Source: [Clostridium] scindens (GTDB taxonomy: Bacteria; Bacillota; Clostridia; Lachnospirales; Lachnospiraceae). From it: a stretch of DNA of 64,000 nt. The stretch covers positions 165,001 through 229,000 of the forward strand of contig NZ_CP080442.1 in the NCBI RefSeq assembly GCF_019597925.1, read 5' to 3'. Below are positions 44,854 to 54,428 of the stretch, piece after piece; positions within the stretch are counted from its first letter, which is position 1, and every line of letters begins with the position of its first letter. A program made the translations under genes and the position numbers. Under the pieces are notes generated by a model, which was not told the DNA's origin, did not search any database, and saw only the letters and a list, made by a program, of their open reading frames with translations.

Positions 44854-47800
44854 CTATGATCCGGTAGAATTCCGGCGGATACATTTGCTTAGAAGCTCCA
44901 GCAGTTCTTCCACCTGGATTGGTTTGGAGAGATGGCCGTTCATGCCGCTTTCCATGGATTTCTTCAAGTCCTCGTCAAAGGCATTGGCAGTCAGCGCCAA
45001 TATCGGGATCGTACGTGCATCCGGGCGGCCGGAGGTGCGGATGCATCGGGTCGATTCCAGGCCATCCATTACCGGCATCCGGATATCCATAAGGATTGCA
45101 TCAAAGTATCCGGGCGCGTGGCTGACAAAAAGATCCCGGGCCTTCCTCCCATCATTTGCACAGCATACGGTAAATCCATTCATCTCAAGAATTGTCTGGG
45201 CAATCTCCTGGTTCAGTTCATTGTCCTCTGCCAGAAGGATTCTATAGCCATGGAAGTCAGGAAGCGCCGCCGATGGCTTTTTACTACTGTTGGCCATAGG
45301 AGAGGCCGAAGCCAGAGCATATTCGAAGGAAAGGGTAAAGTAAAATAGGGAGCCCTTGCCTACCTGGCTTTGAACTTCCAGCGTACCACCCATCATCTGT
45401 ACCAGGCTCCGGGAAATAGACAGTCCAAGCCCTGTGCCCCCATGGAGGGAGGCAGTGCGGGAATCTGCCTGCTCGAAGGCGTTGAAGATCCGCTCCATTG
45501 CGGAAGCTTCGATGCCGATGCCGGTATCCTGGACAGAAAACTTGAGCACGCTCTTTGGCGAAGTCTCTAATTCCTCCACACGCAAGGTGACAGAGCCTTG
45601 GCTGGTAAACTTGATTGCGTTGCCGATGATATTGACCAGCACCTGGTTCAAGCGGAGGCTGTCGGCGATGAGGCATCTGTCCGTAACACGCATGTCCTCA
45701 ATCCGCAGCAAAAGCCCCTTCTCCGTGGCCTGGGCCCGGAACAAGGATTCCAGGCTTGATAATAGATGGGAGAGATCCACGGTTTCATAGTTGAGTTCCA
45801 ATTTGCCGCTTTCGATGCGGGACATATCCAATATATCATTGATAAGGCCAAGCAGATAGGTGTTGGCCGATTCGATCTTCTCCAGGCAGTCCAGAGTCTT
45901 TTCGCGATCCGACAGCACGCTTTTGGCAATCGTGGTCATGCCGCTGATCGCGTTCATGGGCGTACGGATCTCATGGGACATTCTGGAGAGGAAATCTGTC
46001 TTGGCCTGGCTTACGGCATCCGCTTTGGACTTCATGATAAAGGAAGGAACAATCTTAACCATCTCTTTTAACAATTTCCGCTGCTCAGGGGTCCATTGGT
46101 AATTCTCACGATCCACTTCAAAACTCATGGATCCCGCATATTCCCCATAGTTCCATATACCTGCGTGGAGACAGGAAGGGAAGCGGGAGATTCCTTCCTT
46201 CACATTGTGGTCCGCAAGGCCTTCTTCATCGTACATAGTGGCGCAGGCGTCAAAATCCTCCGCAGCAGCATAAAAGTTGCACCCAAGCTGCAGATCCTCC
46301 CGGCTGCGTGCCCACTGGTAAGAGAAGTGATAGCTTAGGTAAGAAGGATTGGCTTCGATAATGGATACCCGGTCAAAATGATATAATTTGCCGATCCTGG
46401 AAAGCAGCAGGAAGACCGCGTCATCCAGGTTCTTTGCCTTGCCAAGAAGATCCAGCGCAAAAGCGACAAAGTCGCCCTTGGGCTGCGGGATATCCGGCTC
46501 GATGGCATTGACAGGATGCTCGTCCGTATACAGCTGGGTCAGGAACACTCCAAGTTCATTGGACGTATCCAGATAGCAGGCAGCCTGTCCCTTTCCATGT
46601 TCTTTGACATATTTCAAGGTACTCTCCGCACAGCGGTAGAGCGCATGATACTCACCCGTCACTTCCGTGCTGCACATGCCGATGCTGACGGATACGTGAA
46701 TATCCTTTTCCGGAGCTGCCAGGATACTCTGTACCTGGCGGGCAATTCTGGGTCCGATGACGGAGGCCTGGGCCTTATTACTGTTCTTGACAAAGAACAT
46801 GAATTCATCCCCGCCCAGGCGCATGGAAATACTGTCCTGGGGGGATTCGGCACGGAGAATGTCAGCAACCTCCAGAAGGAGGGCATCGGCAAATACATTG
46901 CCTTCCTTCTGGTTGATTTCTTTGAAATTATCCATGTCAAGCAGCATCATTACCCCATGCTCATCGGCTGGCCTGTGCGCCAGGTAATTTTTTACCATCT
47001 GGATGCCGCTTTCCTTATTATAAAGGCCGGTCAGTTCATCCTGAGAGCGGGCTTTTATCAGCGCTGCCTCTATCTCCTTCTGGTGGGTAATATTTTCTGT
47101 AATACCGATGACCAGCTGAGGAGAGCCGTCTTCATTGGCAAGTATGACAGAAAGGGTTACCCGGCACCAATAAACGCCGTCTTGCGCCAGAAATTCACAA
47201 GATGAAGTCCGCTCCCCCTGGCTTATGCACTCATACATTTTATAGAAGGCCTCATGATACGCGGGATCCACCTGGTCAGTGGCAAAATCATAGGGCATAT
47301 TGCCATACCTTTCCTGACAATGATAGATAGAGCAGGTGCGTGGCGGAACAAGGCACTCCCGGGTTTGGGGGTAGTAGTAGAACTCGCAGGTTGTGGTATG
47401 TTCCAGTGCCAGATGGAGAATCTCGTTGCTGGCCTCAAGCTGTTCGGATAAGCGCCGGTTGCTCAGTTCTGCCCTTTTTCGGCTGTCAATGTCAAGAAAT
47501 ACGCTTTGGATCACCTGTTCTCCGTCAATATCCAGAATGACCTCCGCGCTGCCGATGATCCACAAGGGGGTACCGCCTTTTTGAAGGAGGCGGTATTCAT
47601 AGGGACTCTTATCTCCTGGAGCTTGGAGGGTCTCGATCTCTTTAAGGATGCGGACCCGGTCTTCACTGGCGATAAGGGCCGTGAGATCCCAGTTCTTCTT
47701 GGCCCAGAATTCTTCCGGCGTGTATCCGAAGATACGGATGGCTTCCCGGTTCGCATTGATAAATATGACTCCCTGGGGCGTCAGCTTATACTGGACGATG

Positions 47801-48660
47801 CCGCAGAGAACAGACTCGAAGAGGTGGTTGTACCTCCGGGCCTGCCGTTCTAATCCCTCCCTGGATTCTACCTCCAAAGAGATATCACGGATAACGCTTA
47901 TGCAGACCTTACGTCCATCTTCGGAAAGTCCCTTTTTGCCAATATCATTCACCCAGATATAATCCCCATTCTTCTTTTTCATGCGGTATTGAATCTCATA
48001 GGCACTGCCCTCCGAAAATGCCTTCGCAACCTGCTCGTCCACAGCCTTACGGTCATCCGGATGGATGCAGTTAATAACCATGCCATTAATGGCACGGTTA
48101 AATTCATCATAGGTATAGCCCAGATAGGACAGAAGGAAGTCATTGACATAGTAGAGAGGAAAGCCTGGCTCCAGATATCCGCCTATCATGCCGCCGGGAA
48201 TACTCTTTCCAAGAATGTCCAGCGCCCTAAAGCCAAGCTGACGGTCCAGTTCGGCACGGCCGATAGAAGAAGAAGGAAAGAACTTAGCCTCTTCCTGCAA
48301 GGCATCCGGGGCGGAGGCATGGATGGAGGCGATCCGGTATAGTCCGCCTTCCTCGACACAGGTAGCGGTGACCTCAAACCTGAGCGCATCGGCACCGGGA
48401 ACATCCGGGAATACAGAGGCGGCAAGGAGAACTACGGCACAGTGAGCCGCGATAGAGGTTTCCCGGATGTCGTCATATTCGATCCGGCAGGAGTACGGGA
48501 CTTGAGAGAATGTGGCCCGCAATGCCTGGATCACCAGATCCTTTCCATTCCAATGGATGTCCTCTGTGAGGCATTTTAATGCACGTTCTATATTCCGCTG
48601 AACCAGGTATGCATGAAGGAATTCCTGAACCACTTCGGCTGCCTTGCCTGACTGAATCAT
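44854..48660 (-). CDS. NTF2-PAS-GGDEF-GAF-histidine kinase-receiver hybrid signalling protein
   Basis: A 1268-residue single-chain sensor. In order: NTF2/SnoaL-like domain (about 1-130); three PAS domains with PAC parts (about 150-530); a GGDEF diguanylate cyclase domain with intact RLGGDEFMFF (about 610-618); a GAF-like domain (about 715-880); HisKA with FLSRMSHEIRTPMNAISG (His about 901); HATPase with NQVLVNIIGNAIKFT, DTGIGIEA and GGTGLGLSIS; and a C-terminal receiver with ILLAEDNELNQEI and LMDIRMPVMDG (Asp about 1191). No membrane segments were seen, so it is likely cytoplasmic. It should both make cyclic-di-GMP and phosphorylate. No output protein is next to it. The ATG follows AGAGGTGG. 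The PAS count and GAF call are approximate. Confidence 0.88.
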   Translation of the reverse strand: MIQSGKAAEVVQEFLHAYLVQRNIERALKCLTEDIHWNGKDLVIQALRATFSQVPYSCRIEYDDIRETSIAAHCAVVLLAASVFPDVPGADALRFEVTATCVEEGGLYRIASIHASAPDALQEEAKFFPSSSIGRAELDRQLGFRALDILGKSIPGGMIGGYLEPGFPLYYVNDFLLSYLGYTYDEFNRAINGMVINCIHPDDRKAVDEQVAKAFSEGSAYEIQYRMKKKNGDYIWVNDIGKKGLSEDGRKVCISVIRDISLEVESREGLERQARRYNHLFESVLCGIVQYKLTPQGVIFINANREAIRIFGYTPEEFWAKKNWDLTALIASEDRVRILKEIETLQAPGDKSPYEYRLLQKGGTPLWIIGSAEVILDIDGEQVIQSVFLDIDSRKRAELSNRRLSEQLEASNEILHLALEHTTTCEFYYYPQTRECLVPPRTCSIYHCQERYGNMPYDFATDQVDPAYHEAFYKMYECISQGERTSSCEFLAQDGVYWCRVTLSVILANEDGSPQLVIGITENITHQKEIEAALIKARSQDELTGLYNKESGIQMVKNYLAHRPADEHGVMMLLDMDNFKEINQKEGNVFADALLLEVADILRAESPQDSISMRLGGDEFMFFVKNSNKAQASVIGPRIARQVQSILAAPEKDIHVSVSIGMCSTEVTGEYHALYRCAESTLKYVKEHGKGQAACYLDTSNELGVFLTQLYTDEHPVNAIEPDIPQPKGDFVAFALDLLGKAKNLDDAVFLLLSRIGKLYHFDRVSIIEANPSYLSYHFSYQWARSREDLQLGCNFYAAAEDFDACATMYDEEGLADHNVKEGISRFPSCLHAGIWNYGEYAGSMSFEVDRENYQWTPEQRKLLKEMVKIVPSFIMKSKADAVSQAKTDFLSRMSHEIRTPMNAISGMTTIAKSVLSDREKTLDCLEKIESANTYLLGLINDILDMSRIESGKLELNYETVDLSHLLSSLESLFRAQATEKGLLLRIEDMRVTDRCLIADSLRLNQVLVNIIGNAIKFTSQGSVTLRVEELETSPKSVLKFSVQDTGIGIEASAMERIFNAFEQADSRTASLHGGTGLGLSISRSLVQMMGGTLEVQSQVGKGSLFYFTLSFEYALASASPMANSSKKPSAALPDFHGYRILLAEDNELNQEIAQTILEMNGFTVCCANDGRKARDLFVSHAPGYFDAILMDIRMPVMDGLESTRCIRTSGRPDARTIPILALTANAFDEDLKKSMESGMNGHLSKPIQVEELLELLSKCIRRNSTGS

Positions 48661-48786
48661 ATTTCCACCTCTTTCCGGGTCAAATACAGAGATTGTCCCC
48701 CTTGTAGATATTTATTACCATTATAAGCCAGGCAATTTAAAAACTCAATGTGGGAATGCGCTTTTGGTGATTTCCTGACATGAATC

Positions 48787-48830
48787 AGCGCGTAAAATGC
48801 AGTGGAAGAACGAACTGCATTTTACGCGCT
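48787..48830. repeat. Perfect 17-bp inverted repeat between the hybrid kinase and surface protein genes
   Basis: AGCGCGTAAAATGCAGT and its complement enclose a 10-nt loop. It lies just after the surface-protein stop on the minus strand. Neither side has a T-run, so it is not a textbook terminator, though it may cap an RNA 3' end. Confidence 0.6.
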
Positions 48831-48843
48831 GGATTAGGCTGGA

Positions 48844-51456
48844 TTATTTGAATTTTTTACGTGATAGCAGGATGAGAGCCGCCAGCGATGCTGCCGCGAG
48901 CAAGCCATACTCATTCTGTCTTGCGGTATCCCCGGTCTTGGCCGCCCTGGCATTTGCAGAACCGCCGCTGGTATTTTGGGCCGATGAAGAACTGCCGTCC
49001 TGGCCGCCTCCATTTCCATTACCGCCATGATTGCCTTCGCTCTTTGCCTGCTTCTTATAGGCCAAAGAGTAAAGCGAGAACTTGTCTGTCTCAATGGTGA
49101 TCGTAGAATCGTCGTTATCCAGATCGCTAAGAATATCCGTCTTTAGCGTTCCATCCTCCTGCTCATGGACGCGGATAACAGAGAATACCAGTTCCTCCGA
49201 GTCATCCAGGCCTTCCCGGAACTTCTCCGGGATCTGGATTGTAAGGCGTATTGGCGCGGAGGCCTCGCTAAGCTGTGTCTCAGCGCCGTTTCTTATCTTA
49301 AATAGATTGATATCCAAATGTAAAGCCAGTACCTGATCCTCGGCCAGGGCATTTTGCACTGCCTCGGCCAATGTATCATCGACTGCCTCCAGTTCCTTCA
49401 TGCGCAAGTGGAAGCCGATGGTATTCCCGGCGCTGATATCCTGCCGGTCAGTATCGTCCAGAAGATGTTCTGCCATCTGAGCAGAATTATTCACCGATAC
49501 TTTGACATCGGGCGTGGAAGCGTCAACGTGGACTTCGAAGTCGGTGTCCGGTCCGGGAACTTTCTTGATCCTCCAGATGGATTGCGTATCCGTTACTTCA
49601 TAGTCCAGTTCCCCGTCCTTAAGGGAGAACCATCCTGTGTCAGAATCTGTATCATCGCAGGATACGATGATATCGCCGGCCTTGATGCCGTTATCGATCA
49701 ATTGCGTAGGCACGCCGTCCTGCTTTCCGAGAAATGCCGTGATATGAAGCGGCTGATTCAATGTAATGCTGTCAAAACAGGTAACCGTTTCGGTTACGGC
49801 GCTGTCGTTCAGTATCAGAGTGGAACTACCGCTGATGGCTTCCGGATTGCTGGAATTCTCCGCTCCTCCCCAGATATGCTCTGCGGTAGCGGAAGTAAGC
49901 GTGACGGCTGTGCTGTCCCCGCCAGTCTTGCTTCCTTCGGCTCCGTCACTGCATCCGCCGGCCCATATAGAAGGATAGCACTGCGTGCCGCCGTCGCCCA
50001 TTTCTTCACAGAAGTAACCGCTTATATCATCTAGGGCAATATGGATGGAACCGGCCTTGGCAGAACCTCCCTTGCTGGCATCGCCGCCACCGTAGATGTT
50101 GCCAGTTATGGCTCCGGTATCGCCTTCGCTGATTGCCAGACTAATGCTTCCTGCCACATTGGCCTGAGATCCGCTTCCATTCGCCGTGCCGCCGCCGTAT
50201 ACTGCCGCGGCTACCCAACTGCCAAACTGTTGTTCCACAGGTGTTACAGAATTCGTAATATGGATGGCAGTCTCGCCGACATTTGCCTTGCCGCCACTGC
50301 TGGCATCGCCGCCACCAATGGTGTATCCATATAGGCTGGAACAATTTTTTATATCAATAGAAACCTTTCCGGATACATTGGCAACAGAAGAACCAGATGC
50401 GGAACCGCCTCCATATAACATCATCATCTCATTGCCATCCACCTGGATATCGACGGATTCAGCATTCGCCTGGGCGCTGCCTCCGGCCGCGGTTGAACTG
50501 GTATTTGCAGAGCCTGCGCCGTAGACCTCCCGGATATCTACCTGAGATAACTGAATCTGTACCGCTCCTTTTACGTCTGCCGTGGCATTGCCGGAGGCTC
50601 CCCCTGTTACGGAAGCCGAACCGCCGCCCCGGACGGAGTAAGTCCGACCGCATATGGAAGTGCTGGATGACCCCACATTGGCGGAGGCATCATAAGCCCC
50701 GCTGGCAACGGCGGAACCGCCTCCATAGATATTACCATGGTTGCCAACAGGAATTGCAGAAATATCTATAGAAACACTGCCGGTAACATTGGCACTGGCG
50801 TTCCCGGACTTGCCAACGGCATATCCGCCCCCGTATACCTTGGAGGCATCGGCATTTCCTTTGACAGTGATAGAAACGCTGCCATTTACATCTGCATTGC
50901 CTGTCCCGTCAGAATATCCGCCGCCGTAGATAGTTCCTATGTTTACGCTGTCAACTACGATATTGACATCCCCATTTACCGGCTCATTCTTGCCGCCGCC
51001 GTAGATGGTCAAAGAACCTACTGGCGTTGCAATCAGCTTTTCATTGCCAGAACCGTCATAAATATAGGCCTTCTGGTCAGAGTCATCTTTTTTGATGACG
51101 ACCGGAACGCCGTAAGTATATAAAGTATTTCCCTCTAAAATAAGCGGCAGGTCGTTTGAAGCCACCTCTTCAGATGCTGGTACCGCCAAAAAAGCGTCGG
51201 ATGTTCCTTCCGGCACATCGCCGTCCGCTGGCGCTGCCTGTGGCTCTTCTGTAACTTCCGTCTCATCTGCCTCACCCGGATCTTCCTGTGGATCCCTGGT
51301 TTCGATGCCGCCTGTAATCGTTATCGTCTCGTTTGATTTTTCCCCTGTACTTTCTGACGAGCCGTCAGAATTTTCCTGCGCATAACAAGTAAACGCAAGA
51401 TTAGCAGTCAGGATCAAAGCGGTCAGAACCGCCAATACCCGGCCATGTCTTTTCAT
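48844..51456 (-). CDS. Secreted, wall-anchored YGGG-repeat surface protein
   Basis: An 870-residue exported protein. The signal peptide is RVLAVLTALILTANLAFTCY followed by AQ. An acidic linker (residues about 28-85) precedes about ten imperfect repeats (about 130-540) built around IYGGG, a Gly/Ala/Ser run, then a VxGxVxIxI strand, with a period near 35-45 residues. This resembles a right-handed beta-solenoid. Next comes a domain with EKFREGLDDSEELVFSVIRV, then a Gly/Asn/Ser-rich stalk. The C terminus, RAAKTGDTARQNEYGLLAAA with a hydrophobic helix and RKKFK, is a sortase-like anchor with KTGD in place of LPxTG. The start is the ATG at 51456. A role in surface adhesion or host contact is a guess. 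Confidence 0.75.
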   Translation of the reverse strand: MKRHGRVLAVLTALILTANLAFTCYAQENSDGSSESTGEKSNETITITGGIETRDPQEDPGEADETEVTEEPQAAPADGDVPEGTSDAFLAVPASEEVASNDLPLILEGNTLYTYGVPVVIKKDDSDQKAYIYDGSGNEKLIATPVGSLTIYGGGKNEPVNGDVNIVVDSVNIGTIYGGGYSDGTGNADVNGSVSITVKGNADASKVYGGGYAVGKSGNASANVTGSVSIDISAIPVGNHGNIYGGGSAVASGAYDASANVGSSSTSICGRTYSVRGGGSASVTGGASGNATADVKGAVQIQLSQVDIREVYGAGSANTSSTAAGGSAQANAESVDIQVDGNEMMMLYGGGSASGSSVANVSGKVSIDIKNCSSLYGYTIGGGDASSGGKANVGETAIHITNSVTPVEQQFGSWVAAAVYGGGTANGSGSQANVAGSISLAISEGDTGAITGNIYGGGDASKGGSAKAGSIHIALDDISGYFCEEMGDGGTQCYPSIWAGGCSDGAEGSKTGGDSTAVTLTSATAEHIWGGAENSSNPEAISGSSTLILNDSAVTETVTCFDSITLNQPLHITAFLGKQDGVPTQLIDNGIKAGDIIVSCDDTDSDTGWFSLKDGELDYEVTDTQSIWRIKKVPGPDTDFEVHVDASTPDVKVSVNNSAQMAEHLLDDTDRQDISAGNTIGFHLRMKELEAVDDTLAEAVQNALAEDQVLALHLDINLFKIRNGAETQLSEASAPIRLTIQIPEKFREGLDDSEELVFSVIRVHEQEDGTLKTDILSDLDNDDSTITIETDKFSLYSLAYKKQAKSEGNHGGNGNGGGQDGSSSSAQNTSGGSANARAAKTGDTARQNEYGLLAAASLAALILLSRKKFK

Positions 51457-51776
51457 TATGTATTCCCCCTGTATTATATTATTTTGACTATTGCTTAACC
51501 GTATCTGCGATACCGTCAATAAAACAATAATCTGCTCCCTTCCTTCATCATATTCTTGACTTTCTGATTTGTCAACAATAATGACGAAAAATTGTGTAAT
51601 AAATGACGAATTTTTGATAGAATTTTACATAAATCATTTTTTTGTTTATTAGAATTGTACAATTGTGGTCAGGGGAATGTAACAATGGATGCTTGACATC
51701 TTTCGACATTTAGTAAAGAATAAACTATTATAAAGTAGTTATCGGTTTATTAATGAGTCAGGGGCGGGTGAATGGT
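51457..51776. other. AT-rich divergent promoter region
   Basis: This 320-bp gap separates the surface protein (-) from the regulator operon (+). It is unusually AT-rich. A TTGACA lies at 51693-51698 but lacks a good -10 at 17 bp (AAGAAT). No gene, RNA or clear operator was recognised. Confidence 0.4.
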
Positions 51777-53390
51777 ATGTTAAAAGTATTGATAGCAGAT
51801 GATGAGAAGATGATATGTTCCTTGATATCCCAATTGCTTGACTGGAATGCGCTGGGGTACGAGATTGTAGGGATGGCATACACTGGGGTGGATGCCTATG
51901 AAATGATCCGAAAGGAACAGCCGGACGTCATCATATCTGATATCCGAATGCCGGGATATGACGGCATCGAATTGATAAAAAGGACGAAGGAGGCCGGGAT
52001 AGAGGCAGAATTCGTTATGATCAGCGGCTTTAAGCAGTTTGAGTACGCGCAGAATGCAATGAAGTACGGCGTCAAATATTATCTTTTAAAACCGATCGAG
52101 GAGGATAAGCTTCAGGAAATCGCAGAAGAGATCAAGGATGCCATTCTAAGCAGAAAGCAGCATGATCATTACCGGAACCAGCTGGAATTGGAGATTCAGG
52201 AGACTCGGGATAAGATGAAGAAACGGTTCCTGACTTCCATGCTGTTCGGAGAGCAGGAAAGCAGGAAGATTGCCGACTGCAACAGCATTAACCAGGAATA
52301 CAGCACCAGTTTTAAAGAAGGCGTGTTCCAGGCGGTATTTATCAAGGTTGATACAGATGGAGGGGAGGAAGAAAGCATCGGCTCTATGATCGAAAAGTTG
52401 GAGAAATATACCGATATTCTGGGGGACGTGTGCGAGGAGCATATTACCACAGAGATGCATTCGGGGATTATTACCTTGGTGAATTATAAGTTCGAGCAGG
52501 AGGCGCTGGTCAGGAAGAAGATAGAAGAGATGTATGAGGAGATTAAGAAATATATAGACCGGTTCGAAGGGTTCTCTGTGGTACTTGGGGTAGGCCGCAA
52601 GATGGATCATTTCCTGGAATCCAATCTCTGCCTTCAGACGGCCATTGACGCGATCAAGTATCGGATCCGGATCAGCAATACCAATATCATTTATCTGGAG
52701 AATTATCAGTTCGAGCCCTATGATATTGATAAGATCGTGACAGAGGGTAAGAAGCAGGCCTACCTGTCTAAGGTGGTATCAGGCGATATCAGAGGCGCCC
52801 AGGAATGTCTGGCCGCTACGCTCAGAGAGATCAGATATAGTGGCGGCAGCTATTCACCCATTCTGTTTTTCGACATCCTGATCGCATACGTAGATTTGCT
52901 GACCGATTACTGCAAGCAGCAGGACTTGTACAGCGAGGAATATGAAAGAAACCTGAAAAAATGGAATGTAAGCACAGACAACATCAGAAGCGAGAAGATG
53001 CTCCTGGCTGTTACGGAAGATCTGATCAGAGAGACGCTGGAATATGCAGCGGAGGAAAAGAAGTCAAAAGATATCAAGCCAATCCGGGAAATAAAGAAGT
53101 ATATCGAAGAAAATTATATGGAGGAGATCAGTCTTGGCCAGCTGGCGGAACTGGTGGATATGAATGCCTCGTATCTAAGTTCCGTATTTAAGAAGGAGAC
53201 GGGCATGACTTACTCGGAGTATCTGATTCTCTGCAGAGTGAAGCAGGCAAGCCGGCTTCTGGTGGAGACGAATCTAAGCATCGGCGAGATCGCGCACCAG
53301 TCGGGATATCAAGATGCCAGGTATTTCAGCAAGCAGTTCTCCAAGCAGGTAGGGCTTAAGCCGTCCGAATATAGAAAACTGTATTCATAA
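51777..53390 (+). CDS. YesN-like response regulator with AraC DNA-binding domain
   Basis: A 537-residue activator. The receiver domain starts at MLKVLIADDEKMICSLISQL, with phosphoacceptor Asp in PDVIISDIRMPGYDGIELI (about 54). A long middle part (about 130-420) is typical of YesN. The C-terminal AraC pair of helix-turn-helix motifs covers about 435-535 (EEISLGQLAELVDMNASYLS, FKKETGMTYSEYLI, IGEIAHQSGYQDARYFSKQF). An upstream in-frame ATG at 51753 exists, but 51777 fits the family start and sits after AGGGGCGGGTG. It heads the operon with kinase, pseudo-ABC protein and then the sugar importer, which it likely activates. Confidence 0.92.
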   Translation: MLKVLIADDEKMICSLISQLLDWNALGYEIVGMAYTGVDAYEMIRKEQPDVIISDIRMPGYDGIELIKRTKEAGIEAEFVMISGFKQFEYAQNAMKYGVKYYLLKPIEEDKLQEIAEEIKDAILSRKQHDHYRNQLELEIQETRDKMKKRFLTSMLFGEQESRKIADCNSINQEYSTSFKEGVFQAVFIKVDTDGGEEESIGSMIEKLEKYTDILGDVCEEHITTEMHSGIITLVNYKFEQEALVRKKIEEMYEEIKKYIDRFEGFSVVLGVGRKMDHFLESNLCLQTAIDAIKYRIRISNTNIIYLENYQFEPYDIDKIVTEGKKQAYLSKVVSGDIRGAQECLAATLREIRYSGGSYSPILFFDILIAYVDLLTDYCKQQDLYSEEYERNLKKWNVSTDNIRSEKMLLAVTEDLIRETLEYAAEEKKSKDIKPIREIKKYIEENYMEEISLGQLAELVDMNASYLSSVFKKETGMTYSEYLILCRVKQASRLLVETNLSIGEIAHQSGYQDARYFSKQFSKQVGLKPSEYRKLYS

Positions 53391-53400
53391 AGGGGAAGAC

Positions 53401-54426
53401 ATGGATAAGAGAAAATATTCATCGAAGAAGATAAAGAAAATCATCCTGGCAGGAGTGCTCATCTACCTGCTTCTGGTGATTGCCTCGGCGATTCTGATGA
53501 CCGGCATGATAGAAAGCCGGTATCTGCGCCTGTTCGTTATTCTGGCGGAGATTGCGCTGGGGACAGGTTATTATACGGTCTTCTACCGAAGCATCTACAA
53601 GCCCAACCTTCGGCTGGAGCAGATCATCAGGGATCTGAACCATGAGCAGATCAAAGAAGATGACGACATGCTCCGGGAGATTAAAAGCATTATCTCCTCC
53701 CTGGATTCTATGGCCATTAAGCAGAAGAACGCGGAGATATTGATGAAGAATGCCGAGATTAATAACCTTCAGGACCAGATCAATCCGCATTTCCTCTATA
53801 ACACGCTGGAAGTCATACGAGGAGAGGCTTTACTTAACGGTGACAGGAAGATTGCGGACATGACGGCGTCCCTGGCCAATTATTTCCGCTATAACATCAG
53901 CAGGAGAGAGACATTCGTATTCCTGAAAGATGAGTTAAAGAACAGCATGAACTATTTTAATATACAGAAGAACCGGTTCGGGGACAAGATATCCTGTCAG
54001 ATAGTGTACCATGATGTAGAAGAGGGCCAGGTAGAGAACTGCTACATTCCCAAACTGCTCCTTCAGCCGGTGATCGAGAACGCCATCTATCATGGACTGG
54101 AACTTAAGATGGGAGAGGGAAATATCAAGATACATATCACTGCAGCGGATTCCAGCCTGAAGATTAATGTTGCGGATGATGGTCTGGGAATGTCCCAGGA
54201 GAAGGTAGACGAGTTGAATCGGGATTATGAAGACGGAGAAGAAGAGGAATCCTCCGAGACAGGAGGACGGCGGCATAACGGCGTTGCCATCAGGAATATT
54301 AAAAAGAGGCTGAAACTGTACTGGGGGGATGCGGCGTACATGGTGATCGTCAGCGACCTGGGAGTCGGGACACAGGTGCATATATCGATGCCGCTTCTAT
54401 ATCAGATTGAGGAATATATGAGTTGA
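53401..54426 (+). CDS. YesM-like histidine kinase lacking a large extracellular sensor
   Basis: A 341-residue kinase of the LytS/YesM class. Only two hydrophobic helices, about 13-35 and 43-60, are seen, separated by a few residues (ESRYLR), so no Cache-type sensor is exposed outside. The catalytic region has QINPHFLYNTLEVIRGEALL with the phosphoacceptor His, and the ATP site with LLQPVIENAIYHGLE and DDGLGMSQEK. It begins 10 bp after the regulator and almost touches the pseudo-ABC gene. A normal YesM senses ligand with a large outside domain; here the signal must come through the membrane or a partner protein, for which the transporter or pseudo-ABC protein is the natural candidate. Confidence 0.9.
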   Translation: MDKRKYSSKKIKKIILAGVLIYLLLVIASAILMTGMIESRYLRLFVILAEIALGTGYYTVFYRSIYKPNLRLEQIIRDLNHEQIKEDDDMLREIKSIISSLDSMAIKQKNAEILMKNAEINNLQDQINPHFLYNTLEVIRGEALLNGDRKIADMTASLANYFRYNISRRETFVFLKDELKNSMNYFNIQKNRFGDKISCQIVYHDVEEGQVENCYIPKLLLQPVIENAIYHGLELKMGEGNIKIHITAADSSLKINVADDGLGMSQEKVDELNRDYEDGEEEESSETGGRRHNGVAIRNIKKRLKLYWGDAAYMVIVSDLGVGTQVHISMPLLYQIEEYMS

Positions 54427-54428
54427 CC

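Noticed and set aside
49354..51123. Several plus-strand frames antisense to the YGGG-repeat surface protein
   Set aside because: They arise from the repetitive Gly/Ala/Ser codons of the real gene and share no known domain.
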